DNA from: DATCKG01 sp036562385
Lineage (GTDB): Bacteria; Bacillota; Sulfobacillia; Symbiobacteriales; Symbiobacteriaceae
Reading direction: 5' to 3'
DNA: 42,258 nucleotides
NCBI GenBank assembly: GCA_036562385.1
Contig: DATCKG010000042.1
Coordinates: 1 to 42,258 of the forward strand
Shown here: positions 16,191 to 24,240 of the stretch, piece by piece
Layout: each line of letters starts with the position of its first letter
Numbering within the stretch: position 1 is the stretch's first letter
Program-made: the position numbers and the translations under genes
The notes under the pieces: model-generated
Seen by the model: only the letters and a program-made list of their open reading frames with translations
Told to the model about the DNA's origin: nothing
The model's database searches: none

Positions 16191-17183
16191 CTACACCGGC
16201 AGGTAGCGGTCTCCCCGCTTTTCCAGTACCCCCTGGCCGATCAGGTAGACCAGGTGGGCCAGGGTTTCGGACATGGCGAACCGCACCTGATGGATGGTGA
16301 GGGTGTCGGGCTCGAAGATCTGCCGGCAGACCTCCCAGGCGGTGGCGCCGCCGGGGACCCGGCAGGCCGCGGCCATCAGCGCCAGCCGTTGGCGGTGGTG
16401 CTCCCGGATCTCCTGGCAGCGGCCGGCCACGTCTTCGATCACCGTCCGGTGTCCGGGCAGGGCCAGCCGGGGGGCCAGGGCTGCCACCCGGTCCAGCGAC
16501 TCCAGGTAGTCTCGGAGGGGATCGGGGCGACCGTTGGGCCAGATGCTCACATTCGGGGTGATGGTGGACAGCAGCATGTCGTTGGCGAACAGGATGCCCT
16601 CCTGCTCCGCCCAGAAGACCGCCAGCCCGTCGGAGTGGCCGGGGGTCCAGAGAACCTGGCAGCGGTACGTGCCGATGCGGAAAAGAGCGCCGGTGGAAAG
16701 AGGGGTGATCTTTGGCAGGGGCAGGACCTCCCGGTAATGCTGCCAGTGGACTTTGAGGATCCCCTCGACCAGTTCGGCCGGCATGCCCTCGCTGCGGAAC
16801 AGCTCTTTCAGGTCCTGAAGCTGCCGGGGCATCTTCGCTCCCCAGAAGAGCTCCACCTGGGCCAGTTCCTTCTCGTGGAGGTAGACCGGGGCGCCTGTCC
16901 ACTGCTGGAGCCAGCCCGCGGCGCCCAGGTGATCGGGATGGTAGTGGGTGACCAGGATCTGCTCTACCTGCTCCGGACGGATATCCAGCGCCTCGAAGGC
17001 CCGGTGCCAGGCGTCCACCGCCAGGTCATCGTGGAACCCGGCATCCACCAGGGTCCAGCCCTCCGGGCCCTGGCATAGGTAGCAGTTGACGTACCGCAGG
17101 GGAATGCGGATTGGCACCTGCAGCAGGTGAACCCCGGGGGCCACCATCACGGGCGGCCGGTAGGGGGGCGCTGTCGTTGCCAA
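16191..17183 (-). CDS. MBL-fold metallo-hydrolase
   Basis: A 330-residue metallo-beta-lactamase-fold protein. Metal ligands are visible in THYHPDHLG (His80, His82, Asp84, His85), TPGHSDG (third-ligand region), LFANDML (bridging Asp) and LPGHRTVI. The C-terminal 70 residues form a helical region ending in a winged-helix-like segment, as in the GloB-related COG0491 hydrolases that carry such tails. Substrate cannot be told; glyoxalase II-like thioesters are typical of the broad family. The start is TTG 17183, preceded by GGGAGGGG at about 7 bases. An internal ATG 36 bases further in is possible. It diverges from the lipoprotein gene. Confidence 0.82.
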   Translation of the reverse strand: MATTAPPYRPPVMVAPGVHLLQVPIRIPLRYVNCYLCQGPEGWTLVDAGFHDDLAVDAWHRAFEALDIRPEQVEQILVTHYHPDHLGAAGWLQQWTGAPVYLHEKELAQVELFWGAKMPRQLQDLKELFRSEGMPAELVEGILKVHWQHYREVLPLPKITPLSTGALFRIGTYRCQVLWTPGHSDGLAVFWAEQEGILFANDMLLSTITPNVSIWPNGRPDPLRDYLESLDRVAALAPRLALPGHRTVIEDVAGRCQEIREHHRQRLALMAAACRVPGGATAWEVCRQIFEPDTLTIHQVRFAMSETLAHLVYLIGQGVLEKRGDRYLPV

Positions 17184-17312
17184 GGTCGTACCCCTCCCGT
17201 CTCTCTGGATTGGTACACCAGCAGGCGGATGCCCCTGCGGGGGCGAATGATTTTTCTTATGCGCGTACGAGGTTTCCGCATCACAAGAGGAACAGAACGG
17301 GAGAGTGTGTCC

Positions 17313-19421
17313 GTGCGACGCCGCCTGCATGTTTACGGTTGTATCATCAGTTTGCTTCTGCCCCTGTTGGTCGGGTGCGGCCCGAAACGGGACATGGAAG
17401 CAACGTACCATATCCGGCTTTACCGCATCCTGCCTGTGGCCCGGGAGAGCCAGCTGACTGAGAACGAGGGCGAGGGAGAGGCCATCGCCCTGATCAATGC
17501 CGGTGACAAGCCCCACACCCTTTCGGGGTGGACCATCACCACCAACGCCGGCCGCCTCACCTTGCCCAAGCTGACCATGGATCCGGGAGAAATTCTGTAC
17601 CTGGCCAACAACGCGACGTACTTTCAGGCGTACTGGCACTTCTCACCGGACTTCGAATACGGCGTTGATGCGGAACTGGAAGTGCCGGATCTGAAGGTTC
17701 CGGAAGGGGCTGTCCCCCTTCTGAACGATCATGGTGACGAGGTTCGTCTTTTAGACGATCAGGGGAATGTGGTAGATATTCTAGCTTATGGAGAAATTTC
17801 CAATCCTTCGCCGCCGTGGTCGGGACCGCCGGTCCAACTGGTGGAATCGCCCGCGGTACCCCGGGAAAATCAGGTGCTGACCCGCCGCTGGTCTGGCGGC
17901 GTCCTGCGCCTGGAGGCCTCGGCCGCCGCCTGGACGGGGGAGAACCCGGCAGATCCGGTGCGGGTCTATTACCCCGGTCAGAGCGATCTGCCGATCAGTC
18001 AGGTCCATGGCACCGCGACGTTTATCCCGGCGCCGGAGGATCCCCGGGAGTTCATGGCGGAACTGCTGAAGCAGGCCCGGAATACCATCCGCCTTGCCGG
18101 ATACCAATTCAGCAGTTGGGAACTGGCCGAGCACCTGGTGGACGCCGTTCAGAGGGGTGTCCGCGTGCAGGTGGCGGTGGAGCGAAACCCGGGCGGAGGG
18201 GATCTGAGCGCCGCCGACCGGGCCCTTCATCAGTGGTTGACGGCTCACGGCGTTGAGATTCTCTACGCCTACGCCTGGGACGGCCCCGGCTCGAGCCGGT
18301 ACAGCGTCATCCACAGCAACTACGTGCTGATCGACAATGATGCGGTGATCATCAGTTCCGCTCCCTGGACCGATGAGGCCTTTGGCTCGCCTCCGATCTG
18401 CGGCAGCCGGCAGTGGGTGGCGGGCATCGCGGGCAGCGCGGAGATGGCGGACATGTTCCGGAAGGTCTGGTCCGCTGATTTCGGCCGCCTCACTCCGGAT
18501 GTTCGTCCCTTTAGCCGGGAAGAGGACGGGGTTTCCACCGATACCAGGATCCGACCCCGGGGGGAGGAGGTCACCTCGTCCGACCGGTGTCAGGGCTCCG
18601 ACTCCACGGAGGAGAGGGGCGTGGTGAAACGGATCCGCGGCACCGCCACCGTCACCCGGCTGCTTTCCCCGGACAACTCCCTGGACCGGGACAACGGCCT
18701 TCTGGGGATTGTCCGGCAGGCCCGGGAGGAACTGCTGGTCAGCGGCCTGTACATCGACCTGTGGTGGGGGAACCAGGATCGCCCCAACCCCTATCTGACC
18801 GAGATCGTGGAGGCCGCCCGCCGGGGCGTTTCCGTCCGGGTCCTGCTGGACCCCGAAGTCACCAGCCCCGACGATCCCAAGGGGAACCAGCAGGTGGTGG
18901 CGTACCTCAACGACCTGGCCTGGAGGGAGGGCCTGGACCTGGAGGCCCGGCTGGTGAACCGGGAGGAGGCGGGTATCGGGGGCCGTTACCAGGCCATCGG
19001 GATGGTGGTGGACGACTCCGTGGTGATCGGGAGCATGAACGGGTCCGAAAACTCCTTCCGGCGGGCCCGGGAGTTGGCCATCAAGGTGGATGGGCTGCCA
19101 CCCTTTACCAGGGCTTTCCGTGACCTGTTCCTCCGGGACTGGGAGGCCAGTGCCGCGCCCCCGGCGTCGCTGGCTCCGGTGAGGCTTCAGGCCGCGGCTG
19201 CTGTAGGGGCCGCTGCTGACGCTGCAAAACCCGTGCCCTCCTTTGATTCGATGCGGGACGGGATGGCTTTTAGGGTGTATTATGAAGATAGCAAAGAGGC
19301 TGACGGGTTCCGGGTAGCGGCCGTCAGACAGCCTGGCTGCATTCCGGATCCCGTAGCCTGCAGAGTGGGCGGGCGATCATGTCCACCCGGTAAGGAATCC
19401 GATCGGAAACGGCACGGCTGA
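17313..19421 (+). CDS. Lipoprotein with lamin-tail domain and two degenerate phospholipase-D-like domains
   Basis: A 702-residue exported protein. A basic start and hydrophobic stretch end in the lipobox LLVGC (Cys22), so it is predicted to be anchored outside the membrane. Residues about 45-150 resemble a lamin-tail domain (IALINAGDKPHTLSGWTI, GEILYLANNATYF). Two PLD-like halves follow. The first HKD motif reads H334-S-N336 with Asp341, so the lysine is lost. The second reads Q560-A-I562 with Asp567, so both His and Lys are lost, although VIGSMNGSENS is kept. Catalysis by the usual phospho-histidine mechanism is therefore unlikely; a binding role is inferred. GTG 17313 is chosen with GGGAG 9 bases upstream. 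A GC hairpin plus T-run at 17231-17255 precedes the gene and might attenuate it. Confidence 0.72.
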   Translation: MRRRLHVYGCIISLLLPLLVGCGPKRDMEATYHIRLYRILPVARESQLTENEGEGEAIALINAGDKPHTLSGWTITTNAGRLTLPKLTMDPGEILYLANNATYFQAYWHFSPDFEYGVDAELEVPDLKVPEGAVPLLNDHGDEVRLLDDQGNVVDILAYGEISNPSPPWSGPPVQLVESPAVPRENQVLTRRWSGGVLRLEASAAAWTGENPADPVRVYYPGQSDLPISQVHGTATFIPAPEDPREFMAELLKQARNTIRLAGYQFSSWELAEHLVDAVQRGVRVQVAVERNPGGGDLSAADRALHQWLTAHGVEILYAYAWDGPGSSRYSVIHSNYVLIDNDAVIISSAPWTDEAFGSPPICGSRQWVAGIAGSAEMADMFRKVWSADFGRLTPDVRPFSREEDGVSTDTRIRPRGEEVTSSDRCQGSDSTEERGVVKRIRGTATVTRLLSPDNSLDRDNGLLGIVRQAREELLVSGLYIDLWWGNQDRPNPYLTEIVEAARRGVSVRVLLDPEVTSPDDPKGNQQVVAYLNDLAWREGLDLEARLVNREEAGIGGRYQAIGMVVDDSVVIGSMNGSENSFRRARELAIKVDGLPPFTRAFRDLFLRDWEASAAPPASLAPVRLQAAAAVGAAADAAKPVPSFDSMRDGMAFRVYYEDSKEADGFRVAAVRQPGCIPDPVACRVGGRSCPPGKESDRKRHG

Positions 19422-19456
19422 TTCGGCTTTGGTATGCGACAGAGGGGGGCAGATTC

Positions 19457-20767
19457 GTGTTGGCACGGGTGGGCAACAACCGGGTTTTGGTGGTGGCGGC
19501 CGCTTTCTCGCTGGCCGCAGGCCTGCTGGCCCTGACGGGCTGGGCGCCGGGGCGGTGGCTGGTTCCGGCGCTCCTGTCGGTGCAGATTCTGGTGCTGGCA
19601 CACCTGCTGACCCGCGGCGGGCAGGAGGAAGAGCCGCCGTCACCGCAGCTTCTGGAATCCATCTCCAGTTTCGATACGACGCTGCGGATCGGCGATGAGA
19701 CCCTGCCGGTCCTGAAACAGGGCCTCAACGAAGAGTCCGCGCAGAAGATCTGTGAGATCATCCACAAGATCACCGAGGTCGACGCCGTGGCCATCACCGA
19801 TGACAAGAAGATCCTGGGCTTCCACGGGATCGGTTGCCGGCGTCACCGGCAGGGGAACCCCATCCTGACCGGGGCGACCCGGTACGTGCTGGAACACGGC
19901 GAGACCAAGGTGGTCAACGACCCCCGTTTTCTCTCCTGTGATGAGCCGGACTGCCCCCATCCCCTGAAGGTGGCGGTGATCGCACCCCTCAAGTATCGGG
20001 GGAAGGTGGTGGGCACCTTCAAGATGTACCGGGCCTCGTCCCGGCCGATCCCTACATATATGGTGCGCCTGGCGGTGGGTATCGCCGCCCTGCTGGGCCT
20101 GCAGATGGAACTGGCGGAAGTGGACCGTCAGCGGCAGTTGGTGACCAAGGCTCGCCTGGAGGCCCTGCAGGCGCAGATTCGCCCCCATTTCCTCTTCAAC
20201 GTGTTGAATACCATCATCATGTTTTCCCGTACGGACCCGGAGCGGTCCCGGGAACTGCTCATCACCCTGGCCCAGTTCTTCCGCCGCTCTCTTTCGTACC
20301 GCGGCAACTTCCTGACCCTGGGGGATGAGATCGAATACATCAGCACCTATCTGGAACTGGAGAAGGCCCGGTTCGGCGATAAGCTGAAAGTGAAGCTGAA
20401 GGTCGATCCCCGGATTATGGGGGTCAAGGTGCCGATTCTGACCTTGCAGCCGCTGGTGGAGAATGCCGTGGTGCACGGCCTGGCCGGCAAGGAAGAGGGG
20501 GGCGTTGTGGGCGTCAGGGCCCACCGGGTCCGGGATGAGATTCACGTCTGCATCATCGACAACGGCGTGGGGATGGACAAGGAGATCTTGCGGAAGGTCT
20601 TTGAAGAAGGCTACGGCACCAATATGGGCCTCGGCCTGACCAACGTGAACGACCGGCTGGTTTCCCTGTACGGGGAGGAGTACCGACTGCAGATTCGGAC
20701 CCGGCCTGGCCGGGGTACGGCCATCCGGGTGCGGATCCCCCTCAAGGGCACTGTGGACGCGGCGTAG
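19457..20767 (+). CDS. LytS-type sensor histidine kinase
   Basis: A 436-residue membrane kinase. Two short hydrophobic segments (about 9-28 and 33-52) replace the large 5TM domain of classical LytS. A GAF-like domain (about 85-215) contains a cysteine/histidine-rich stretch, GCRRH and CDEPDCPHP (127-168), that could hold a metal or sense redox. The HisK_5TM-type phosphoacceptor region reads IRPHFLFNVLNTI (His244). The ATPase domain has LQPLVENAVVHG and DNGVGM, followed by GLGLTNVNDRL. It would phosphorylate the LytTR regulator encoded 29 bases downstream. GTG start with GAGGGGGG upstream. The signal is unknown. Confidence 0.88.
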   Translation: MLARVGNNRVLVVAAAFSLAAGLLALTGWAPGRWLVPALLSVQILVLAHLLTRGGQEEEPPSPQLLESISSFDTTLRIGDETLPVLKQGLNEESAQKICEIIHKITEVDAVAITDDKKILGFHGIGCRRHRQGNPILTGATRYVLEHGETKVVNDPRFLSCDEPDCPHPLKVAVIAPLKYRGKVVGTFKMYRASSRPIPTYMVRLAVGIAALLGLQMELAEVDRQRQLVTKARLEALQAQIRPHFLFNVLNTIIMFSRTDPERSRELLITLAQFFRRSLSYRGNFLTLGDEIEYISTYLELEKARFGDKLKVKLKVDPRIMGVKVPILTLQPLVENAVVHGLAGKEEGGVVGVRAHRVRDEIHVCIIDNGVGMDKEILRKVFEEGYGTNMGLGLTNVNDRLVSLYGEEYRLQIRTRPGRGTAIRVRIPLKGTVDAA

Positions 20768-20796
20768 AGTCTTGATGGCGAAGGAGCGGTGAGCGC

Positions 20797-21564
20797 ATGG
20801 TGCTGAAGGCGCTAATTGTCGACGATGAATATCCCGCCCGCATGGAACTGCGGTTTCAGCTCAGCAACTTCCCGGACGTGGAGATCATCGGTGAGGCCAC
20901 CAACGCCCGCGAAGCGCTCCGGCTGATCGATGCATTGGACTACGATGTGGTTTTCCTGGATGTGCAGATGCCGGGCACCACTGGCCTGGAGTTGGTCAAG
21001 CAGCTCAAGGGCAAGGATCCCATGCCCGCGGTGGTTTTCGTGACGGCCTACGAGAACTACGCGGTGCCGGCTTTCGAACTGCGGGCGACGGACTACCTCC
21101 TGAAGCCGATCGAGACCGAACGGCTGGCCGAGACGATCCAGCGCATTCGGGAGCTGAAGGGCGGGGTGGCACCCAACGGCGGCCGGGAAAAGGGCGAAGG
21201 GGAGTCCCGTTCCGAAAAGAAGCAGATTTTGACGTTCCTGCTCACGGAAAAGGACGATAAGCAGATCCCGCTGCCGCTAAATGAGATCGTCTATATCTTC
21301 TCGGAAGGCTATAACGTCTACGTGCAGACGCATAACGAACGGCTGCTCACCCGGTATACCCTGCAGGAACTGACCGAGCGGCTGCCGTCGGATCAGTTCT
21401 TCCGGTCCCACCGGAGCTATCTGGTGAACATCTATCAGGTGAAGGAGATCAGCCCGTACTTCAACGGCACCTATATCCTGAAGATGAAGGACAAGAACCA
21501 GTCTGAAGTAATCGTCAGCCGCTCCAATGTCAAGCGCATGAAGGAACTCTTTTCCATGGGTTGA
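20797..21564 (+). CDS. LytR/AlgR-family response regulator
   Basis: A 255-residue regulator. The receiver domain (1-120) has the acidic pocket VDDE, phosphoacceptor Asp55 in VVFLDVQMPG, the switch Thr in FVTAYENYAVPAFELRATDYLLKP, and the conserved Lys there. After a polar linker rich in Gly/Glu/Lys (about 122-145), a LytTR DNA-binding domain (about 146-252) contains FRSHRSYLVN and SRSNVKRMKELF. It pairs with the adjacent LytS-like kinase. Targets of such systems in Firmicutes are commonly autolysis, pyruvate or peptide transport genes; none lies nearby. ATG start preceded by GAAGGAGCGG. A strong terminator follows, so kinase and regulator form a closed unit. Confidence 0.92.
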   Translation: MVLKALIVDDEYPARMELRFQLSNFPDVEIIGEATNAREALRLIDALDYDVVFLDVQMPGTTGLELVKQLKGKDPMPAVVFVTAYENYAVPAFELRATDYLLKPIETERLAETIQRIRELKGGVAPNGGREKGEGESRSEKKQILTFLLTEKDDKQIPLPLNEIVYIFSEGYNVYVQTHNERLLTRYTLQELTERLPSDQFFRSHRSYLVNIYQVKEISPYFNGTYILKMKDKNQSEVIVSRSNVKRMKELFSMG

Positions 21565-21571
21565 TGACAAG

Positions 21572-21618
21572 GCGGCCGGCCTTCTCCCCGTGCGGGAGAG
21601 GACCGGCCGCAGGTTTTT
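21572..21618 (+). terminator. Rho-independent terminator after the response regulator
   Basis: A long GC stem (GCGGCCGG...TCTCCCC / GGGAGAGGACCGGCCGC) with a short loop is followed by AGGTTTTT. It overlaps the last bases of folE on the other strand. Confidence 0.85.
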
Positions 21619-22189
21619 ACTGGTGGAACCCCTTGATCAACGCCATTGCTTCGGCCCGGGCGGCTGTGCTGCGCTGGAAGACCCCCCGCACCGCAGAGGT
21701 GACGGTGCTGGCGCCGGGCTTCCGGACGCCCCGCATGCTCATGCACATGTGCTCCGCTTCGATGACCACCATCACCCCCTCGGGCTGAAGCTTTTCCATG
21801 AGCAGGTCAGCCACCTGGGAGGTCAGCCGTTCCTGAAGCTGGGGACGCCGGGCGAAATCCTCCACCACCCGGGCCAGCTTGGAAAGGCCCACGACCCTGC
21901 CCTTCTTGGGGATGTACACCACGTGAGCTTTCCCGAAGAAGGGAAGCAGGTGGTGCTCGCACATCGACTGGAACGGGATATCCCGGACGATCACCATCTC
22001 CTCATGATCTTCGTTGAAGATGGCCGAAAGCCGTTCGGCTGGGTCCCGCTGCAGTCCGTCGAACACTTCCTCATAGAAGTCCGCGACCCGGCGGGGCGTA
22101 TCCCGGAGGCCCTCCCGTTCCGGGTCTTCCCCCACGGCCTCCAGGATCATCCGCACCGCCGTCATGATCTTTTCCTTATCTACTGCCAT
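21617..22189 (-). CDS. folE: GTP cyclohydrolase I
   Basis: A 190-residue enzyme converting GTP to 7,8-dihydroneopterin triphosphate, the first step of folate (and queuosine/biopterin) synthesis. Zinc ligands are Cys77 and His80 in SMCEHHLLPF and Cys149 in EHMCMSMRG. The segment RDTPRRVADFYEEVF, the motif GLSKLARVVEDFARRPQLQERLT and the terminal STAARAEAMALI are all typical. ATG start. It overlaps the end of the upstream DHPS-like gene by 14 bases, so the two are translationally coupled. It ends beside the terminator of the two-component operon. Confidence 0.97.
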   Translation of the reverse strand: MAVDKEKIMTAVRMILEAVGEDPEREGLRDTPRRVADFYEEVFDGLQRDPAERLSAIFNEDHEEMVIVRDIPFQSMCEHHLLPFFGKAHVVYIPKKGRVVGLSKLARVVEDFARRPQLQERLTSQVADLLMEKLQPEGVMVVIEAEHMCMSMRGVRKPGASTVTSAVRGVFQRSTAARAEAMALIKGFHQ

Positions 22190-23549
22190 GTTGGCCCACC
22201 GCCTTTCCCTCGATCGATTTTTGGGCGCTCCTGCTGCCGCTTGCTTGCCGTATCAGCCAGTCAGCGGACCGGACTGCAGCCATCAGATCGGGCCTGTCCG
22301 GAATCACCACAAAATCAGCCCCGCCGGCCACCGCCAGGGAGAGCGCCGCACAGGCGCCCGCTGCATCACAATCCGGACCTTGGGCCCGGAGAGTGGGAAT
22401 GTGGATTCGGGCTGGTTCCACCAGCAGGGGACGGCCCAGGCTGGTCAGCTCCCGGAGTCGACGGAGCACCGCCCGATTCTGTCCCGGCGTCTTGTCCGGT
22501 CCCAGGCCGGGGTCCAGGATGATCTGCTCTTCCCGGAGGCCCAGTGCAGCGGCCGCGGATAGGGCCTGGTCAAATGACATAGCAATGTGACTGAGCAGGT
22601 CACCCTCTACCCACTCGGCCGCATCCGCCACCGGCCGGGCTGCATCCACCGCGGGCCCGGCCGAATCCTCCATGGTCTCGGTCAAACGGTGGGAGATGAT
22701 GAGCAGCGCTTCCGAACCCGCCGCGGCCCGGAGCACCTCTTCGTTCTGGCTGTCCGCCAGGTGCAGCATCGCCGCGCCGGCGGCCAGGGCCGCCTCCGCC
22801 ACCGCCCCCCGGCTCGTCCGCACTGCCACCGGAGTGCCGGGGCAGCGCGTCCGCAGGTGCCGGACAGCTTCCGACACGGCTTCGGGAACTTGCGGGGAAG
22901 GCCCGTCGGCCTCGATCATCAGCACGTCGGCCTCCAACGCTGTCGAGGAGAGGCTGGCCGAGACCCCTTCCGGCGTACCGCTCGGGGGGAGCGTCACGAC
23001 CACGTAGGTTTGCGTGCCGAACTGCCACTCCCGTCCTTCCACCGGCAGCAGGGTGGGCAGCCCTGTGGCCCGCCTGTCCGGCTCCGCGGGAATGCGCCCC
23101 CCGGCCAGATCATCCAGGATCTCTTCCGCCACCGCAGCCGGAAGGCTGTGGTGCCGGGCCACCGGCAGGTAGCCGGGGGTGGTTCGAATCAGGACCTGCT
23201 GCACGGCATCCGCAATCGCCGGCAGGTCGTAAACCCGCTGCCGGTACAGCTTGCTGATGGTCGAACGCAATGTGGTCAGACTGCCGATAAAGATGACGTC
23301 CACCCTGGGTTCTGAAAAGGCTGCCGCAGATCGGGGCGTGGCCAGGTCGCCGCCGCGGGCCAAAATCTCCTGCTTAATGATGTTGGCGGCCGGAGTGGGG
23401 ATCTGATCCACCCGGATCAGCCGCAGGACTCCCTTGGCGGCCATGATGGGGATGCCGCCCCGGTGCACACCCAGACGGGTCAGTTCCTGCCGAAGTTCCT
23501 CCAGGGTGGAAAGGGTAAGCAGTCGCGCACGGTAAGCTCCGTGGGCCAT
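22176..23549 (-). CDS. Dihydropteroate synthase-like protein with eroded active site
   Basis: A 457-residue protein. The N-terminal 170 residues (IMAAKGVLRLIRVDQIPTPAANIIKQE and following) match the extension seen in clostridial folP-type proteins. The C-terminal half follows the DHPS TIM-barrel order, but the hallmark motifs are missing. The NVTPDSFSD loop reads VVVTLPPSGTPEG, the DINxxSTRPG region reads ADVLMIEADGPSP, the late GxSRK motif reads VEPARIHIP, and only DPGLGPDK resembles DPGIGFGK. It is coupled to folE, which argues for a folate or pterin role. Whether it still condenses pterin with p-aminobenzoate is doubtful. ATG 23549 is preferred (AGGAAGAGG about 8 bases upstream) over GTG 23555. 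Confidence 0.65.
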   Translation of the reverse strand: MAHGAYRARLLTLSTLEELRQELTRLGVHRGGIPIMAAKGVLRLIRVDQIPTPAANIIKQEILARGGDLATPRSAAAFSEPRVDVIFIGSLTTLRSTISKLYRQRVYDLPAIADAVQQVLIRTTPGYLPVARHHSLPAAVAEEILDDLAGGRIPAEPDRRATGLPTLLPVEGREWQFGTQTYVVVTLPPSGTPEGVSASLSSTALEADVLMIEADGPSPQVPEAVSEAVRHLRTRCPGTPVAVRTSRGAVAEAALAAGAAMLHLADSQNEEVLRAAAGSEALLIISHRLTETMEDSAGPAVDAARPVADAAEWVEGDLLSHIAMSFDQALSAAAALGLREEQIILDPGLGPDKTPGQNRAVLRRLRELTSLGRPLLVEPARIHIPTLRAQGPDCDAAGACAALSLAVAGGADFVVIPDRPDLMAAVRSADWLIRQASGSRSAQKSIEGKAVGQHGSR

Positions 23550-23668
23550 CGGCACACCTCTTCCTCTGCGTTAGAAGAATTTCACAGCGGTAGCGGCGCA
23601 CCACCAATCACTCAGTTATGACGGGCATAAGCCGTATTCTGGTACTGATAAATTGAGTTAGAATGAGT

Positions 23669-23697
23669 TTGACTTCCGATGGAACGTTCCCTACAAT
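23669..23697 (+). promoter_or_regulatory. Sigma-A promoter with embedded palindrome, DUF2203 gene
   Basis: TTGACT (23669-23674), a 17-base spacer and TACAAT (23692-23697). The spacer holds the perfect palindrome GGAACGTTCC (23681-23690), placed where a repressor would block RNA polymerase. Confidence 0.7.
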
Positions 23698-23767
23698 GCA
23701 GTGCAAAGAGGGGCGGCGGAGCTTGCGGAGAGTCTCAGGCGAAGCCGACGGAAGGGAGCGGGAAGAC

Positions 23768-24190
23768 ATGGCACGTCGCCATTACACCCCTGCCGAGGTC
23801 AACCGGATGATTCCGGAACTCGAGGCCATTGTCCGGTATGTCCGGAACCTGGAAGCGGAGATCCAGGAGAAGGAGTGGCAGCTGAAGCTTGCCAAGGTCG
23901 ACGCCAACCGCAGGGGGGAGCCCCTCACGGAGGCTTCCTTCATGAAGGAAGAGGCCGAGATCGACTTCCTGAAGATCCTGGTGCGGTCCCAGGTTGACCG
24001 GATCCGGGAAATGGGCGGCGAGCTGAAAGGCGGCTTCCTGGTGGATTTCCCGGCGATCATCGACGGGCAGGAAGTGCTGCTCTGCTGGAAGCCGGGCGAG
24101 AAATCCGTCCGCTGGTACCACGGCTTGTATGAAGGCATGATGAACCGCAAGCCGATCCCCGCGGAACTCCTGGAGGAGCCGGAAGCTTAG
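23768..24190 (+). CDS. DUF2203 family protein
   Basis: A 140-residue soluble protein. It opens with the family signature HYTPAEVNRMIPELEAIV, continues with a charged, probably coiled-coil helix (about 25-45) and ends with a compact region containing GGFLVDFPAIIDGQEVLLCWKPGE and VRWYHG. DUF2203 proteins are widespread in bacteria and have no established function. The ATG follows GGAAGGGAGCGGGAAG. It is transcribed alone from a good promoter and closed by a hairpin. The gene is convergent with glcF and divergent from the folate pair. Confidence 0.8.
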   Translation: MARRHYTPAEVNRMIPELEAIVRYVRNLEAEIQEKEWQLKLAKVDANRRGEPLTEASFMKEEAEIDFLKILVRSQVDRIREMGGELKGGFLVDFPAIIDGQEVLLCWKPGEKSVRWYHGLYEGMMNRKPIPAELLEEPEA

Positions 24191-24210
24191 GGAACCCTGG
24201 AAGGAAATTC

Positions 24211-24240
24211 CCCCGAGCGCTCTGCGCTCGGGGATTATTT
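24211..24240. terminator. Terminator after the DUF2203 gene, shared with glcF
   Basis: CCCCGAGCGC / GCGCTCGGGG is a perfect 10-bp stem with a 3-base loop, followed by ATTATTTT on the plus strand and GAATTTCC on the minus strand. It sits against the glcF stop codon. Confidence 0.85.
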
